Shown one piece after another: positions 1 to 7,973 of a DNA stretch of 51,614 nt. Made by a program: the position numbers and the translations under genes. The stretch is taken from NCBI RefSeq assembly GCF_003885105.1, contig NZ_QWZQ01000021.1, positions 1 to 51,614 on the forward strand, written 5' to 3'. Origin of the DNA: Lactiplantibacillus garii. Lineage in GTDB: Bacteria > Bacillota > Bacilli > Lactobacillales > Lactobacillaceae. Each line of letters opens with the position of its first letter. The stretch's first letter is position 1. The notes below the pieces were generated by a model. The model did no database searches. It was not told where the DNA came from and was given only the letters and a program-made list of their open reading frames with translations.

Positions 1-10
1 TAATTTCGTG

Positions 11-41
11 GAGTATCGGGTGCGACCGGTACTCTTTTTTA
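11..41 (+). terminator. Intrinsic terminator of a gene left of the window
   Basis: Hairpin with arms 11-19 and 26-34 (GAGTATCGG / CCGGTACTC, one mismatch), followed by six T. It sits just inside the left edge and most likely ends a plus-strand gene outside the window. Confidence 0.75.
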
Positions 42-55
42 TTTTCCATTATATC

Positions 56-107
56 AAAAGCCAGTCCGGAAAAATCCGAAGATTTTTCCAGACTGGCTTT
101 GTTTTTA
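56..107. terminator. Second, stronger bidirectional terminator
   Basis: Long hairpin with arms at about 58-76 and 81-99 (AAGCCAGTC ... GACTGGCTT), a CGAA-type loop and TTTGTTTTT on the plus side. On the minus strand the stem is followed by TTTT, so it could also end the alarmone synthetase transcript. Two intrinsic terminators within 100 bp is more than one gene end needs. Confidence 0.8.
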
Positions 108-179
108 GAGACTTATGTCACAGCCTCGTTTGGCTAAGTTACGTTCATCTTAACGGGGTGAAAAACGTGTCCAATCAAG

Positions 180-872
180 TTACAACTTTTTCGGTGGTCG
201 GTTGGGATCGTACATTCGCTGCTTGATATCATCCATTTCCTGGTCAAGCTCCGTAATTAGTTGCGCCTTTTTCGTTAACGACCGCTGCAACGCGGCCTGG
301 TCGGGAACGTTCTTTTTATAATTTAATTCGTGCTCCAAGGACGCCCAAAAATTCATCGCAATCGTTCGAATCTGTAACTCAACTTCGATAATGTTGGGTC
401 CGTCGACCGTGTAAACCGGGACACCCAGTATTAAGTGCAAACTTTGATAGCCGTTGGGCTTCGGGTGGTGAATGTAGTCTTTGACCTTTAACACCTTAAT
501 ATCCGCCTGAGTCGCCAACAAGTCTTCGACCGTTTTAACGTCACTTAAGAAGCGCACGATCAAGCGAATCCCGGCAACGTCGTGTAGGTTAGTGAAAACG
601 GCGTTCAGCGTTAGCGGGAGGTGTTTACGTTTAAGCTTTCCAACGATACTTTCCGGGGATTTGATCCGGGACTGTTTGCTATCAATTAAAGCGTAACCGT
701 AACGTAATTCGTACTCCCGACTAATGTAATCTAACTTATCTAAAACTAGTTTCATCGCCACTTCGTATCGTAGCGAGTAGGCCTTTAGCTGGTCAACCGC
801 CTGAAGAAGTTCCGGTGGGGCCGGCAAAAACTGATCCCCCGCCGCGGTTGCTTGAGAATTTGCTGTGCTCAC
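180..872 (-). CDS. Small alarmone synthetase, (p)ppGpp synthase of RelP/RelQ type
   Basis: Predicted cytosolic enzyme that transfers pyrophosphate from ATP to GDP or GTP to make (p)ppGpp. The 230-residue protein has only the synthetase domain: DVAGIR (about 98-103), HHPKPNGYQSLH (about 135-146) and EVELQIRT (about 163-170) are the family motifs. There is no HD hydrolase, TGS or ACT domain, as expected for a single-domain synthetase. I chose the GTG at 872 because GGAG lies 9 nt upstream; the TTG at 887 lacks a site. RelP and RelQ cannot be separated by eye. It lies about 50 bp downstream of the small unknown gene 921-1208 and may share its transcript. Confidence 0.88.
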   Translation of the reverse strand: MSTANSQATAAGDQFLPAPPELLQAVDQLKAYSLRYEVAMKLVLDKLDYISREYELRYGYALIDSKQSRIKSPESIVGKLKRKHLPLTLNAVFTNLHDVAGIRLIVRFLSDVKTVEDLLATQADIKVLKVKDYIHHPKPNGYQSLHLILGVPVYTVDGPNIIEVELQIRTIAMNFWASLEHELNYKKNVPDQAALQRSLTKKAQLITELDQEMDDIKQRMYDPNRPPKKL

Positions 873-920
873 TAAATTTCGCTCCAATTATAGACTCTTC
901 AACTCTCTCATGCTTACTGA

Positions 921-1208
921 TTACTGAATCGTAACCATCCATTCACGGACAATTTGATCATAATCAATCTGGTACTCTTCGTCACCGGCCAGGTAGGCTA
1001 ACCGACCCGCTACGTCTTTGAATTCACTTGGAATTAAACCGTGACCTTCGAGGACGTTTAAGTGTCCAACCACCATGCGGTCGGTTAAAAAGTGCTCAAA
1101 GCGCTGCCAAAACCGCTCAAAGGTGGCGAAGTCGTGCACGTCAAAGATTTCGTTTCGCAAAACCTCTGCATCAAATTCTAAGCGTACGTTTGAACTTTTT
1201 GGCGTCAA
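921..1208 (-). CDS. Small unknown protein upstream of the alarmone synthetase
   Basis: A 95-residue acidic, probably soluble protein that I do not recognise. It has no signal peptide, membrane segment or Cys. A central aromatic stretch (FATFERFWQRFEHFL) looks helical. The likely start is the TTG at 1208, because GGAGGG sits 7 nt upstream of it; the ATG at 1223 contains that GGAGGG and has no site of its own. It is co-directional with the alarmone synthetase and may be co-transcribed. No function is proposed. Confidence 0.6.
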   Translation of the reverse strand: MTPKSSNVRLEFDAEVLRNEIFDVHDFATFERFWQRFEHFLTDRMVVGHLNVLEGHGLIPSEFKDVAGRLAYLAGDEEYQIDYDQIVREWMVTIQ

Positions 1209-1304
1209 TAAGCTTCCCTCCATGAATCTGATAATAATTTAATCATAATCATAATTAAAGCGTTCCGCAACCGTTCCGGACGGTCCTCATGATAATCTTA
1301 GGGT

Positions 1305-2699
1305 TTAATTAATCTTCCGCTTCGGGTTAAGAAGATTCATCGGATCAAAAAGGGCTTTGATCTGGTGCTGTAACTGATCAACATCTTCCCCGAGTTCGGC
1401 GTTATTCCACTGGTTTTTCAGCATCCCAACGGCGTGTTCACCCGAGATCGTCCCACCTAGTTCCAACGTCTTTTTAAACATCTCCTGGAGCGCAACGATG
1501 ATCTTTTCCGGGACCGCTTTTTCCGTCTTAGGCCAAACCAGCGTTGGGTGGACGTTTCCGTCACCCGCGTGGCCGGCGGTGTAAATGTCAACGTCGAGGC
1601 GTTTCGCCAAGTCCTGAATATAATCCATCAACGGTGCCAACTGTGACAGCGGTACCGCCATGTCCTCCATAATATGGTTCTGTCCCGCAAAGACGGCCGG
1701 CAACATATCCCGCCGTAACTGTTCCAGCTGGGCCTGTTCGTCCGGTTCGGTGGTAATCTTGACGTTACCGGCATGCTGTTCGGCCAGTAACCGCTTAACC
1801 ACGTTCATGCTGGCCTCGCCACCGTTATCGAGCTTAAAGATCAACATTGCCGCACTGTCCTTGGCGTAGTGGGTCTTTTCGTAACGGTCCAAAGCGGCCA
1901 CGGTATTACCGTCCAGTGCCTCCAGCATCGTTGGGTAAACGCCGGAGATGCGAATTGCGGTAACGGCCTTCGCCAGCGCGGTCATGTTATCAAAGAAGGC
2001 CACTCCCATGACCGGGGTCCCCAAAGGAATTGGCAATAGTTTAACCGTCACTTCGGTAATGATACCGAGCGTACCTTCCGAACCGACCATTAACTGTGTC
2101 AAGTCATAACCAAAGGCCTGCTTTAACGTCCGCCCACCAAGTTTCAATTCACGCCCATCGGCTAGGACGACCTTAACGCCCAACACGTTATCCTTAGTGG
2201 CGCCGTACTTAACCGTGCTCATCCCACCGGCGTTCGTGGCGACGTTGCCACCAATACCAGAGATTGGTTTTGAACCCGGGTCCGGGGCGTAAAACATCCC
2301 CTGCTTGCGGGCTTCCTTATCCAAGTCACCGTTAATAACGCCCGGTTCGACGACGGCAATGGAATCGGCCTTACTGATTTCCAAAATGTGGTTCATCTTA
2401 GCTGTGGAAAGAATCAGGCCGTCGGTAATCCCATCGGCACCAATTACGGTACTCGTTGTTTGAGCCTGGGGAACGACCGGAATGTGGTATTTACGCGCAA
2501 CCCTTAACGTTCCCTGAATATCTCGAGTTGAATGGGCTTCTACGTACGCTAACGCCAAGCCGCTATCGTCGTCCGTTAGCTTAGGACTAAACGAATACTT
2601 TTGTAACGTTGCGTGATCCGTAAAGACTTCACCGTCTAACACTTGGGCTTTTAAATCATTTAAAACCGTTTCATTACTAAACGCTTTAAAGACTGTCAT
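1305..2699 (-). CDS. FAD-linked 2-hydroxyacid dehydrogenase (GlcD/D-lactate dehydrogenase type)
   Basis: Predicted flavoprotein oxidising D-lactate, glycolate or a related 2-hydroxyacid to the 2-oxoacid. The 464-residue protein has the PCMH-type FAD-binding domain in its first half, with PDPGSKP, SGIGGNVATNAGG and GSEGTLGIITE, then the FAD-oxidase C-terminal domain with GHAGDGNVHP and SGEHAVG. Length fits the family. The ATG at 2699 has GAGG 8 nt upstream; the frame-extending TTG at 2705 is less likely. No GlcE or GlcF partner is adjacent, so it probably works alone. The exact substrate cannot be read from sequence. Confidence 0.85.
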   Translation of the reverse strand: MTVFKAFSNETVLNDLKAQVLDGEVFTDHATLQKYSFSPKLTDDDSGLALAYVEAHSTRDIQGTLRVARKYHIPVVPQAQTTSTVIGADGITDGLILSTAKMNHILEISKADSIAVVEPGVINGDLDKEARKQGMFYAPDPGSKPISGIGGNVATNAGGMSTVKYGATKDNVLGVKVVLADGRELKLGGRTLKQAFGYDLTQLMVGSEGTLGIITEVTVKLLPIPLGTPVMGVAFFDNMTALAKAVTAIRISGVYPTMLEALDGNTVAALDRYEKTHYAKDSAAMLIFKLDNGGEASMNVVKRLLAEQHAGNVKITTEPDEQAQLEQLRRDMLPAVFAGQNHIMEDMAVPLSQLAPLMDYIQDLAKRLDVDIYTAGHAGDGNVHPTLVWPKTEKAVPEKIIVALQEMFKKTLELGGTISGEHAVGMLKNQWNNAELGEDVDQLQHQIKALFDPMNLLNPKRKIN

Positions 2700-2953
2700 T
2701 ATCAAAACCTCGCTTATTTAAATTAAGTATACGGTCAGTATAAAACAAGAATCTAAATCCAACACAAATGCTGTCCGTCCGTTGTATTCAACCTATTTGA
2801 TTAGTTACCAATCTAAGTTCTTTTAGTGGTATCTATTTTTTGAATTGAGTACACTCAAAATAAGTATTTTCCGGTCGTATACTTACCGGAGTATGCTGGT
2901 TATTGAGGTTTTAAAAATTTTGGGGAAGTTTCACTAAGAGAGAGGTTTTTAAC

Positions 2954-3982
2954 ATGCGACACATGGGAAAGTCTAAACTCCGTCCAATTTTAATTGCGGG
3001 CGGATTGATTGTTTTGATGGTAGCCATTGCGGCGGGACTCATTATTCGGCAGGCTCAGGCCCGCTACCAGTCCGCCGTTTACACTGGCAATAGCCAAAAG
3101 GTGGATACCACCAAGCCACTGAGTATCCTACTACTGGGGGTCGATACCGGTGCTGACGGTCGAATCGATAAGGGGAATTCAGATACGATCATGATCGTCA
3201 CGATTAATCCCCAAACTAAAAAAACGGTTATCACCAGTATTCCGCGGGACTCCTTGGCGGAAATGATTGGTGACAAAAAGACCAACGTTCAAAAGTTAAA
3301 CGCCGCTTATAACATTGGCGGGTCCAAGATGGCCAAGGCCAGCGTGGGACAATTGCTTAACATCCCCATCAACTACTACGCCACCATTAACATGGGCGGA
3401 CTTAAGCAGATCGTCGACGCGGTCGGTGGTGTCACCATTACCAGTCCTATCGATAGTAACTTTGACGGTGTTAGCATCTCTAAAGGGACCCACCACCTAA
3501 ACGGTAAGGAAGCCCTTAGTTATTCCCGGATGCGTTACCAAGATCCCCGTGGGGACTATGGTCGCCAACTCCGGCAACAACAGGTCATGCGAGCCGTCCT
3601 CGTCAAGCTGACTAAAACCGGCACCTACAGTCGTTATAACCAATTATTATCGTCCCTTAAGGGTAATCTCAAAACCGACTTAAGTTTTGACGACTTAGTT
3701 GGATTAGCAACCCACGACCGGGCTAATTTGAAAAACATTCAGTCGACCCAAATCGTGGGCCAACCAGCGTGGATCAACACGAGTTCCTATCAGATTTTAA
3801 GCACCAGTACCCTGCAAAGCGCTTCTGACCGTTTACGGAAAGAGTTGGGTCTGCAACCAACCAAGATCAGTAACATGGAAACAAAACTCAACGCTAAGAA
3901 CACCGCTTACGACGGTAAGACTAACCTGAACTACGATACTGACGGGTTGGATACCATCACCTATACGGATAGCACTAATTAA
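2954..3982 (+). CDS. LytR-CpsA-Psr (LCP) cell-wall glycopolymer ligase
   Basis: LCP proteins move lipid-linked teichoic acid or polysaccharide onto peptidoglycan at the outer face of the membrane. The 342-residue protein has a short cytoplasmic head, one membrane anchor at about 12-32, then the LCP domain: LLLGVDTG, SDTIMIVTINP, ITSIPRDS, KLNAAYNIGG, VDAVGGV and SYSRMRYQDPRGDYGRQLRQQQV-type residues, including the arginines that bind pyrophosphate. The ATG at 2954 follows GAGAGAGG by 8 nt. Such genes are often labelled LytR transcription regulators, which is misleading. It is monocistronic, closed by the terminator at 3990-4021. Confidence 0.88.
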   Translation: MRHMGKSKLRPILIAGGLIVLMVAIAAGLIIRQAQARYQSAVYTGNSQKVDTTKPLSILLLGVDTGADGRIDKGNSDTIMIVTINPQTKKTVITSIPRDSLAEMIGDKKTNVQKLNAAYNIGGSKMAKASVGQLLNIPINYYATINMGGLKQIVDAVGGVTITSPIDSNFDGVSISKGTHHLNGKEALSYSRMRYQDPRGDYGRQLRQQQVMRAVLVKLTKTGTYSRYNQLLSSLKGNLKTDLSFDDLVGLATHDRANLKNIQSTQIVGQPAWINTSSYQILSTSTLQSASDRLRKELGLQPTKISNMETKLNAKNTAYDGKTNLNYDTDGLDTITYTDSTN

Positions 3983-3987
3983 CGTAA

Positions 3988-4158
3988 AAGAAGCTGTGAC
4001 AAAAGTCACAGCTTCTTTTTTATCTCCGAACAATTATTGTCGAAACGTGCGCCAAAAGTCAGCGGGCTCCGCTTAACCACGCATGGCAAACAAGCCAAGC
4101 CCAGGATTATTCACCATACGCCGTTAATGCTCACCAGCTAACCGACTTTTGGCACACT
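3988..4158. repeat. Convergent-gene intergenic repeat, copy A (includes a terminator)
   Basis: First of three related intergenic elements (others at 15331-15466 and 27411-27509). Order of parts: terminator hairpin GAAGCTGTGAC-AAAA-GTCACAGCTTC (3990-4015) with T6; the shared box TATCTCCGAA at 4021; a small palindrome ACAAT-t-ATTGT (4030-4040); then CGAAAC and an outer inverted repeat GCCAAAAGTC (4051-4060) / GACTTTTGGC (4144-4153). A 75-nt insert lies between these last arms and includes a smaller GCGGG/CCACGC hairpin with the loop TCCGCTTA. It separates the convergent LCP gene and gene 4172-4426. Confidence 0.8.
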
Positions 4159-4171
4159 CTATTTTAGTTTG

Positions 4172-4426
4172 TCAGTGGACCCAGGTTTTTAACTGGGTCA
4201 ATAGCCCACCGGTATCATCGTTAAATTCATATTTCTTACTGCCCCAAGCCGCACTTGCCTGGTCGTGGCTAATTCGTAAGTCACTAACTTTAAAGGCTAA
4301 TTCTAACGGCTTAAACGCCTGAATTGAGCGAATCCAAATTCGGTCTGCCCGCCGCTGAGCCTCCACAAAAAAGTACCGTTCATTGGTGGTTTTTAAATCA
4401 ATTTGTTTTAAAATTCCCGTTTCCAT
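4172..4426 (-). CDS. Small unknown cytosolic protein
   Basis: An 84-residue protein that I do not recognise, rich in charged and aromatic residues (ERYFFVEAQRRADRIWIRS), with no signal peptide or membrane segment. The ATG at 4426 has AGGGAG 8 nt upstream and is preferred over the GTG at 4456. It stands alone and is convergent with the LCP gene, with repeat copy A between them. The ribosome binding site and the undisturbed frame support a real gene; nothing suggests a function. Confidence 0.6.
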   Translation of the reverse strand: METGILKQIDLKTTNERYFFVEAQRRADRIWIRSIQAFKPLELAFKVSDLRISHDQASAAWGSKKYEFNDDTGGLLTQLKTWVH

Positions 4427-4659
4427 CTCAACCGCTCCCTCACTTATTCTACGCACTTACTATAAATGATGGAACGCGTTTCAGGTCAAGTGACAGCGTT
4501 TACTATTTTAATTGCAAGTTTTTTTATTACATTTTGGTAACAGCGTGCTAAAACGCTAGTCAAATTAGTCAAACGGTTGTACTATGTCTATAGGAAAATT
4601 CATTTAAACACAACGTTATTTGAATGACCAAAAATCCAAGATGAAGGAGTTTTCCCGTG

Positions 4660-4971
4660 ATGATCAATTCTGATTCAGTTCATACACAAGAATACTGCTA
4701 CTTTATTGAGCTCACCGGCGACCAACAAACCGAATTACTAGCCGCACTCACTCCCACCGAAAAGGCCCTGGGTGACTGGGAACGGGTCTACTCTGCTAAG
4801 CTGCCGACGTGGCGTTTATGGACGAATGCAAACGCTGACACGGTTCGTTTTACCGTGACCCATTTAATTGCTCGTTACGGCTTACCCCAAAACGATTATT
4901 GGTTAATTCAATATCAGGGGGCTAACCACGGCCACCCGCGAATGTTACACCCCCAATTCCACACCCACTAA
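4660..4971 (+). CDS. Small unknown protein, His-rich tail
   Basis: A 103-residue soluble protein that I do not recognise. It starts with an acidic N-terminus and ends in a His-rich tail (NHGHPRMLHPQFHTH), which could bind metal, though that is speculation. AAGGAG lies at 4644-4649; the GTG at 4657 and ATG at 4660 are adjacent in frame and both suitably spaced, so the start is uncertain by one codon. It is monocistronic, with a terminator directly downstream. Confidence 0.6.
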   Translation: MINSDSVHTQEYCYFIELTGDQQTELLAALTPTEKALGDWERVYSAKLPTWRLWTNANADTVRFTVTHLIARYGLPQNDYWLIQYQGANHGHPRMLHPQFHTH

Positions 4972-4980
4972 TGCTTCCAA

Positions 4981-5018
4981 CACGTTGCACACTTACAAGT
5001 GCTAAACGTGTTTTTTTA
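4981..5018 (+). terminator. Terminator of gene 4660-4971
   Basis: Hairpin CACGTT-GCAC ... GTGC-AACGTG followed by seven T, starting 10 nt after the stop codon. Confidence 0.8.
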
Positions 5019-5025
5019 TTGCACG

Positions 5026-5062
5026 CAAAAACGAACCCGCGGACTAACTCCACGAGTTCGTT
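5026..5062 (-). terminator. Terminator of the PTS EIIC gene
   Basis: Hairpin arms AACGAACCCGCGG (5031-5042) and CCACGAGTTCGTT (5050-5062); read on the minus strand it is followed by TTTTTG. It lies 14 nt past the EIIC stop codon. Confidence 0.75.
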
Positions 5063-5075
5063 TAGCAAACCCAGC

Positions 5076-6398
5076 TTAAGCTTTAGCAGCTTCAGCAGCA
5101 GCTTCTTTGGCTGCAAAGGTCTTTTCTTCCTTAACCTTATCACGATCTAAGGCCTTGAAGAAGAAGTAGTAAATGGCACCATCGATAACGATATTAACAA
5201 CTTGCAATACCGCACCGGAAATGTGACCAGTTGCTAAGAAACCGGAAATAATTGGCGGCGTGGTCCAAGGAACCATGACACCCATGGTCCGGGCTACTAA
5301 CCCCGTCGACATTGCGAAGTAAGTCGTCGTAACGTTGACTAATGGCGCAGCGATAAATGGAATGGCCATCCGGTAGTTCATAACGATTGGTAAACCAAAG
5401 ACAATTGGTTCGTTGATGTTGAAAATTGCAGGACCAACGATCAATTTACCTAACGTCTTAAATTCGGCACTCCGTGAAACAAAGGCAATCATGAAGGCCA
5501 ACCCTAAGGTCGCACCAGAACCACCCATGTGAACAAAGTTATCGAAGAATTGTTGCGTAACGACATTTGGTAAAGCCTTGCCGGCCTTCAAAGCGTCCGC
5601 GTTTTGTTGCATGGCAGCCAACCAGATTGGTTGCATAACCCCAGAAACAACGTTGGCACCGTGAATCCCGAAAATCCAAAGTAAACATACGACGAATTCG
5701 GCAACCAAGGCCCCTGGTAAGGTGTTACTCAACATCCCTAATGGGCGGGCCAAAACGAAGGAAATCACGTTTGGAATACTTTGCATTGGTGTTGCTTCAA
5801 CGATCATCCGAAGAATCCACATCAAGAACAAAATAACAAAACCGGGAACTAAGGCCGCAAATGAGTTGCTGACAGCTGGTGGAACACTGTCGGGCATCTT
5901 AATCGTCCAATTGCGGTGAACCATAAACACGTAGAAGTCGGTAATAAATAAACCAATTAAAAGGGCTGTGAACAAACCGGCTGAATCAAGTTGTGTTAAT
6001 GGAACCCAGAGTGCGCCTGCTTTATCCGTGTTTAACGGAATCGTTAACATCCACGCACTTAGAGAAACGATGGAAGCTGAAATTGGATCAACTTTATAAC
6101 TCTTTGCCAGGTTATAAGAGATCCCGATAACGGCAATCAAACCCATGATATGGAATGAAGCGTTAGTTGGATACTGAACAATTGTTTGCCAGTTCTTACC
6201 AAAGGTACTTAACATAAAGTTTTGGTAACCTTGGATTGGGAACTGGGCAATGATCATGAAGACTGACCCAATGATAATCATTGGTACGGCTAGTGTCATC
6301 CCATCACGTAACGCGATTAAGTGACGAGAACCAGCAATCTTACCAAAGAACGGAATGAGTCGGTCATTGACGAAGCTAGACTTATTGTTTTCGCTCAT
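5076..6398 (-). CDS. PTS EIIC permease, cellobiose/lactose (Lac) family, stand-alone
   Basis: Membrane channel component of a phosphotransferase system of the Lac/cellobiose family. The 440-residue protein starts with a family-like head (FVNDRLIPFFGKIAGSRHLIALRDGM) and has about ten hydrophobic segments with the characteristic GGSGATLGLA and NINEPIVFGLPIVMNY motifs; the glutamate in NEP is expected to contact sugar. The ATG at 6398 has GGGGGT 8 nt upstream. No EIIA or EIIB is adjacent, so it must borrow them from another locus. The upstream RpiR gene 6709-7440 is the likely local regulator. The sugar is unknown: cellobiose, another beta-glucoside or chitobiose are all possible. Confidence 0.85.
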   Translation of the reverse strand: MSENNKSSFVNDRLIPFFGKIAGSRHLIALRDGMTLAVPMIIIGSVFMIIAQFPIQGYQNFMLSTFGKNWQTIVQYPTNASFHIMGLIAVIGISYNLAKSYKVDPISASIVSLSAWMLTIPLNTDKAGALWVPLTQLDSAGLFTALLIGLFITDFYVFMVHRNWTIKMPDSVPPAVSNSFAALVPGFVILFLMWILRMIVEATPMQSIPNVISFVLARPLGMLSNTLPGALVAEFVVCLLWIFGIHGANVVSGVMQPIWLAAMQQNADALKAGKALPNVVTQQFFDNFVHMGGSGATLGLAFMIAFVSRSAEFKTLGKLIVGPAIFNINEPIVFGLPIVMNYRMAIPFIAAPLVNVTTTYFAMSTGLVARTMGVMVPWTTPPIISGFLATGHISGAVLQVVNIVIDGAIYYFFFKALDRDKVKEEKTFAAKEAAAEAAKA

Positions 6399-6570
6399 GT
6401 CGTGACCCCCTAGAATAATTTAAAAACTGAAACCACACCCGTTAACAAGTTTGTCCCGGATATCGCGGAACGGACCCGCAAACTAACCTACTCCCGATAA
6501 TGGCCAATTATCGTTGATTACGTTGCGTAACTTGTTTCAAAATACTAACTTTTTTATTAGTCAGCATCGT

Positions 6571-6649
6571 TGAATGCGCTTCCTACAAAATTAATTATAC
6601 CCGTCACACCACAAATGTATACCCTTTCAAAACAAAGAGTGTACCGTTT
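6571..6649 (-). promoter_or_regulatory. EIIC promoter with cre-like site and paired direct repeats
   Basis: Read on the minus strand: direct repeats TTTGAAACGGTACAC and TTTTGAAAGGGTATAC, 22 bp apart (plus strand about 6611-6651), then -10 TATAAT (6594-6599, weak -35), then AGGAAGCGCATTCA (6571-6584), which matches the cre consensus at 13 of 14 positions and lies at about +1 to +14. The repeats are candidate RpiR operators and the cre a CcpA roadblock. The transcript would have a leader of about 185 nt with small inverted repeats, e.g. ATAATTGGCCATTAT-type pairing at 6497-6514. Confidence 0.55.
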
Positions 6650-6650
6650 C

Positions 6651-6687
6651 AAATAAAAGAACATGTTCCATTTAAGGAACATGTTCC
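6651..6687 (-). terminator. Terminator of the RpiR gene
   Basis: Arms GAACATGTTCC (6659-6669) and GGAACATGTTCC (6676-6687) pair over 11 bp with loop TTAAAT; on the minus strand TTTTATTT follows. Each arm is itself a palindrome, so it can look like a doubled operator, but its place 21 nt past the stop codon and the T tract favour a terminator. Confidence 0.75.
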
Positions 6688-6708
6688 GATTTCCTATAAA
6701 AAATTGGT

Positions 6709-7440
6709 CTACGCTAGCGGTTGAACCGTCATTGCAAGCTGTTCCAAATAATAAACGACCGGCATTTGCGAGATAATACTACTCCCACTAATCGCCCGAA
6801 CTTCCGGGGTATCGTATGTCAGGACCGTATCGGCGATCCCGGCTAACGTCGAATGGCTGCTGGCGGTAATGGCAATCAGTTTCGCCCCGTTTTGTTGATA
6901 ATAAACGCCCTGCTGGATAACGTCGTCGGTTTCACCCGATACCGATAACATCAACAGCACGGTTCCCGATAAGTCGTGGGGCCGGACGGGGCGCGGTTGA
7001 AAAACGTTACTCAGCATCATGCTATAAATTCCGAAGTCCGCTAGTAAATGAGTGCCGTAACTGGCCAACCCAGCGCTGGTCCCGGATCCCACTAACACCA
7101 CCATGTTCGCGTCACGAATGAGCTTGGTTGCTTGCTTGATCTTAGTTGTCACGTCGGGTAAGTTCATCCGGTCAAAAAAGACCCGCATCGGCACAATTGT
7201 TTGGGAGAGCGGCTGTTCGGCATCTTTACGCAACTGTTCCTTGAGCATGAACTTAAATTCCGCGTAACCGTCATAGCCCATCCGTTTCAAAAAGCGCAGA
7301 ATGGTGGTCGCCGAAACGTGACTATGGTCAGCCAGTTGCCGAATCGTCATCGTACTGACTTCGACCGGATGTCCCATAATATATTTATAAATTTCAATTT
7401 CCAGCCGGTTAAGCTGTTGAACTTGATCATATGAAAACAT
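6709..7440 (-). CDS. RpiR-family regulator (HTH plus SIS domain)
   Basis: Transcription regulator that senses a phosphosugar. The 243-residue protein has an N-terminal winged HTH of RpiR type (TIRQLADHSHVSATTILRFLKRMGYDGYAEFK, about 32-63) and a C-terminal SIS fold with VVLVGSGTSAGLA (about 114-126) and LMLSVSGETDDVI. GAGGTGA lies 4 nt before the ATG at 7440. It lies upstream of, and co-directional with, the lone EIIC, with its own terminator between them, so it probably controls that gene through the repeats at 6611-6651. The effector is likely the imported phosphosugar (inference). Confidence 0.85.
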   Translation of the reverse strand: MFSYDQVQQLNRLEIEIYKYIMGHPVEVSTMTIRQLADHSHVSATTILRFLKRMGYDGYAEFKFMLKEQLRKDAEQPLSQTIVPMRVFFDRMNLPDVTTKIKQATKLIRDANMVVLVGSGTSAGLASYGTHLLADFGIYSMMLSNVFQPRPVRPHDLSGTVLLMLSVSGETDDVIQQGVYYQQNGAKLIAITASSHSTLAGIADTVLTYDTPEVRAISGSSIISQMPVVYYLEQLAMTVQPLA

Positions 7441-7520
7441 CGGCTCACCTCAAATTTTAATAATATTGGTCTATCAGAATATTGATAGTCACAACTGCAA
7501 GTTATGGGAATAAATTCCGC

Positions 7521-7808
7521 TTATCGGTCACCCCAACGACCATCAATCTGTGGTTTGATCTCTAAATCACTCATTTTTAAGTCGCAAGTTGCTACGGCCG
7601 CGGTGAGCTTTTCGGTAAATTCGGCCGTTTTATACGGAGAATCAATTGACCACGTTTTAAAATTAGGCGTGCGGTTTAGACGCCCTAACGCCGCAATCGC
7701 GGGCACTTCCTTCGGATCAACCGCGGGCGCGGTCTTCTTAACGTTAACGTTATATCCGTAGTGACCACTGTGATATAGTGCGTGCATGGCATCACCAAAA
7801 AGTCCCAT
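7521..7808 (-). CDS. Small unknown protein
   Basis: A soluble protein of 95 residues (ATG 7808) or 98 residues (GTG 7817) that I do not recognise. GGAAGG at 7821-7826 is 12 nt from the ATG and only 3 nt from the GTG, so neither start is ideal. The N-terminus (MGLFGDAMHALYHSGHYGYN) is rich in His and aromatics; the rest is mixed charge. It is divergent from the two-component system and about 80 bp upstream of rpiR. No function is proposed. Confidence 0.55.
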   Translation of the reverse strand: MGLFGDAMHALYHSGHYGYNVNVKKTAPAVDPKEVPAIAALGRLNRTPNFKTWSIDSPYKTAEFTEKLTAAVATCDLKMSDLEIKPQIDGRWGDR

Positions 7809-7933
7809 TGGAATCACTTACCTTCCGTTATTTAATTAATACAAGTTTATCATAAGTGCCATAACGCTTTCGGCCGGAAGCTAAAATCGCCAAAAATAAA
7901 TCAAAATATCGGTCTTCCATCATAATTATTCGC

Positions 7934-7967
7934 TATAATTGAACACAAATTGGGTCGTCAGGAGGAT
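7934..7967 (+). promoter_or_regulatory. -10 box and ribosome binding site of the two-component operon
   Basis: TATAAT at 7934-7939 is a perfect -10 box; no good -35 is visible at 17 bp, so an activator, perhaps the regulator itself, may be needed. CAGGAGGA at 7960-7967 is a strong ribosome binding site, which fixes the start at 7974. Confidence 0.55.
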
Positions 7968-7973
7968 ATTTTA

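Noticed and set aside
6659-6687. Twin palindrome GAACATGTTCC as operator
   Set aside because: Both halves pair to form a stem with a T-rich tail right after the rpiR stop codon. A double use cannot be ruled out, but a terminator explains it.
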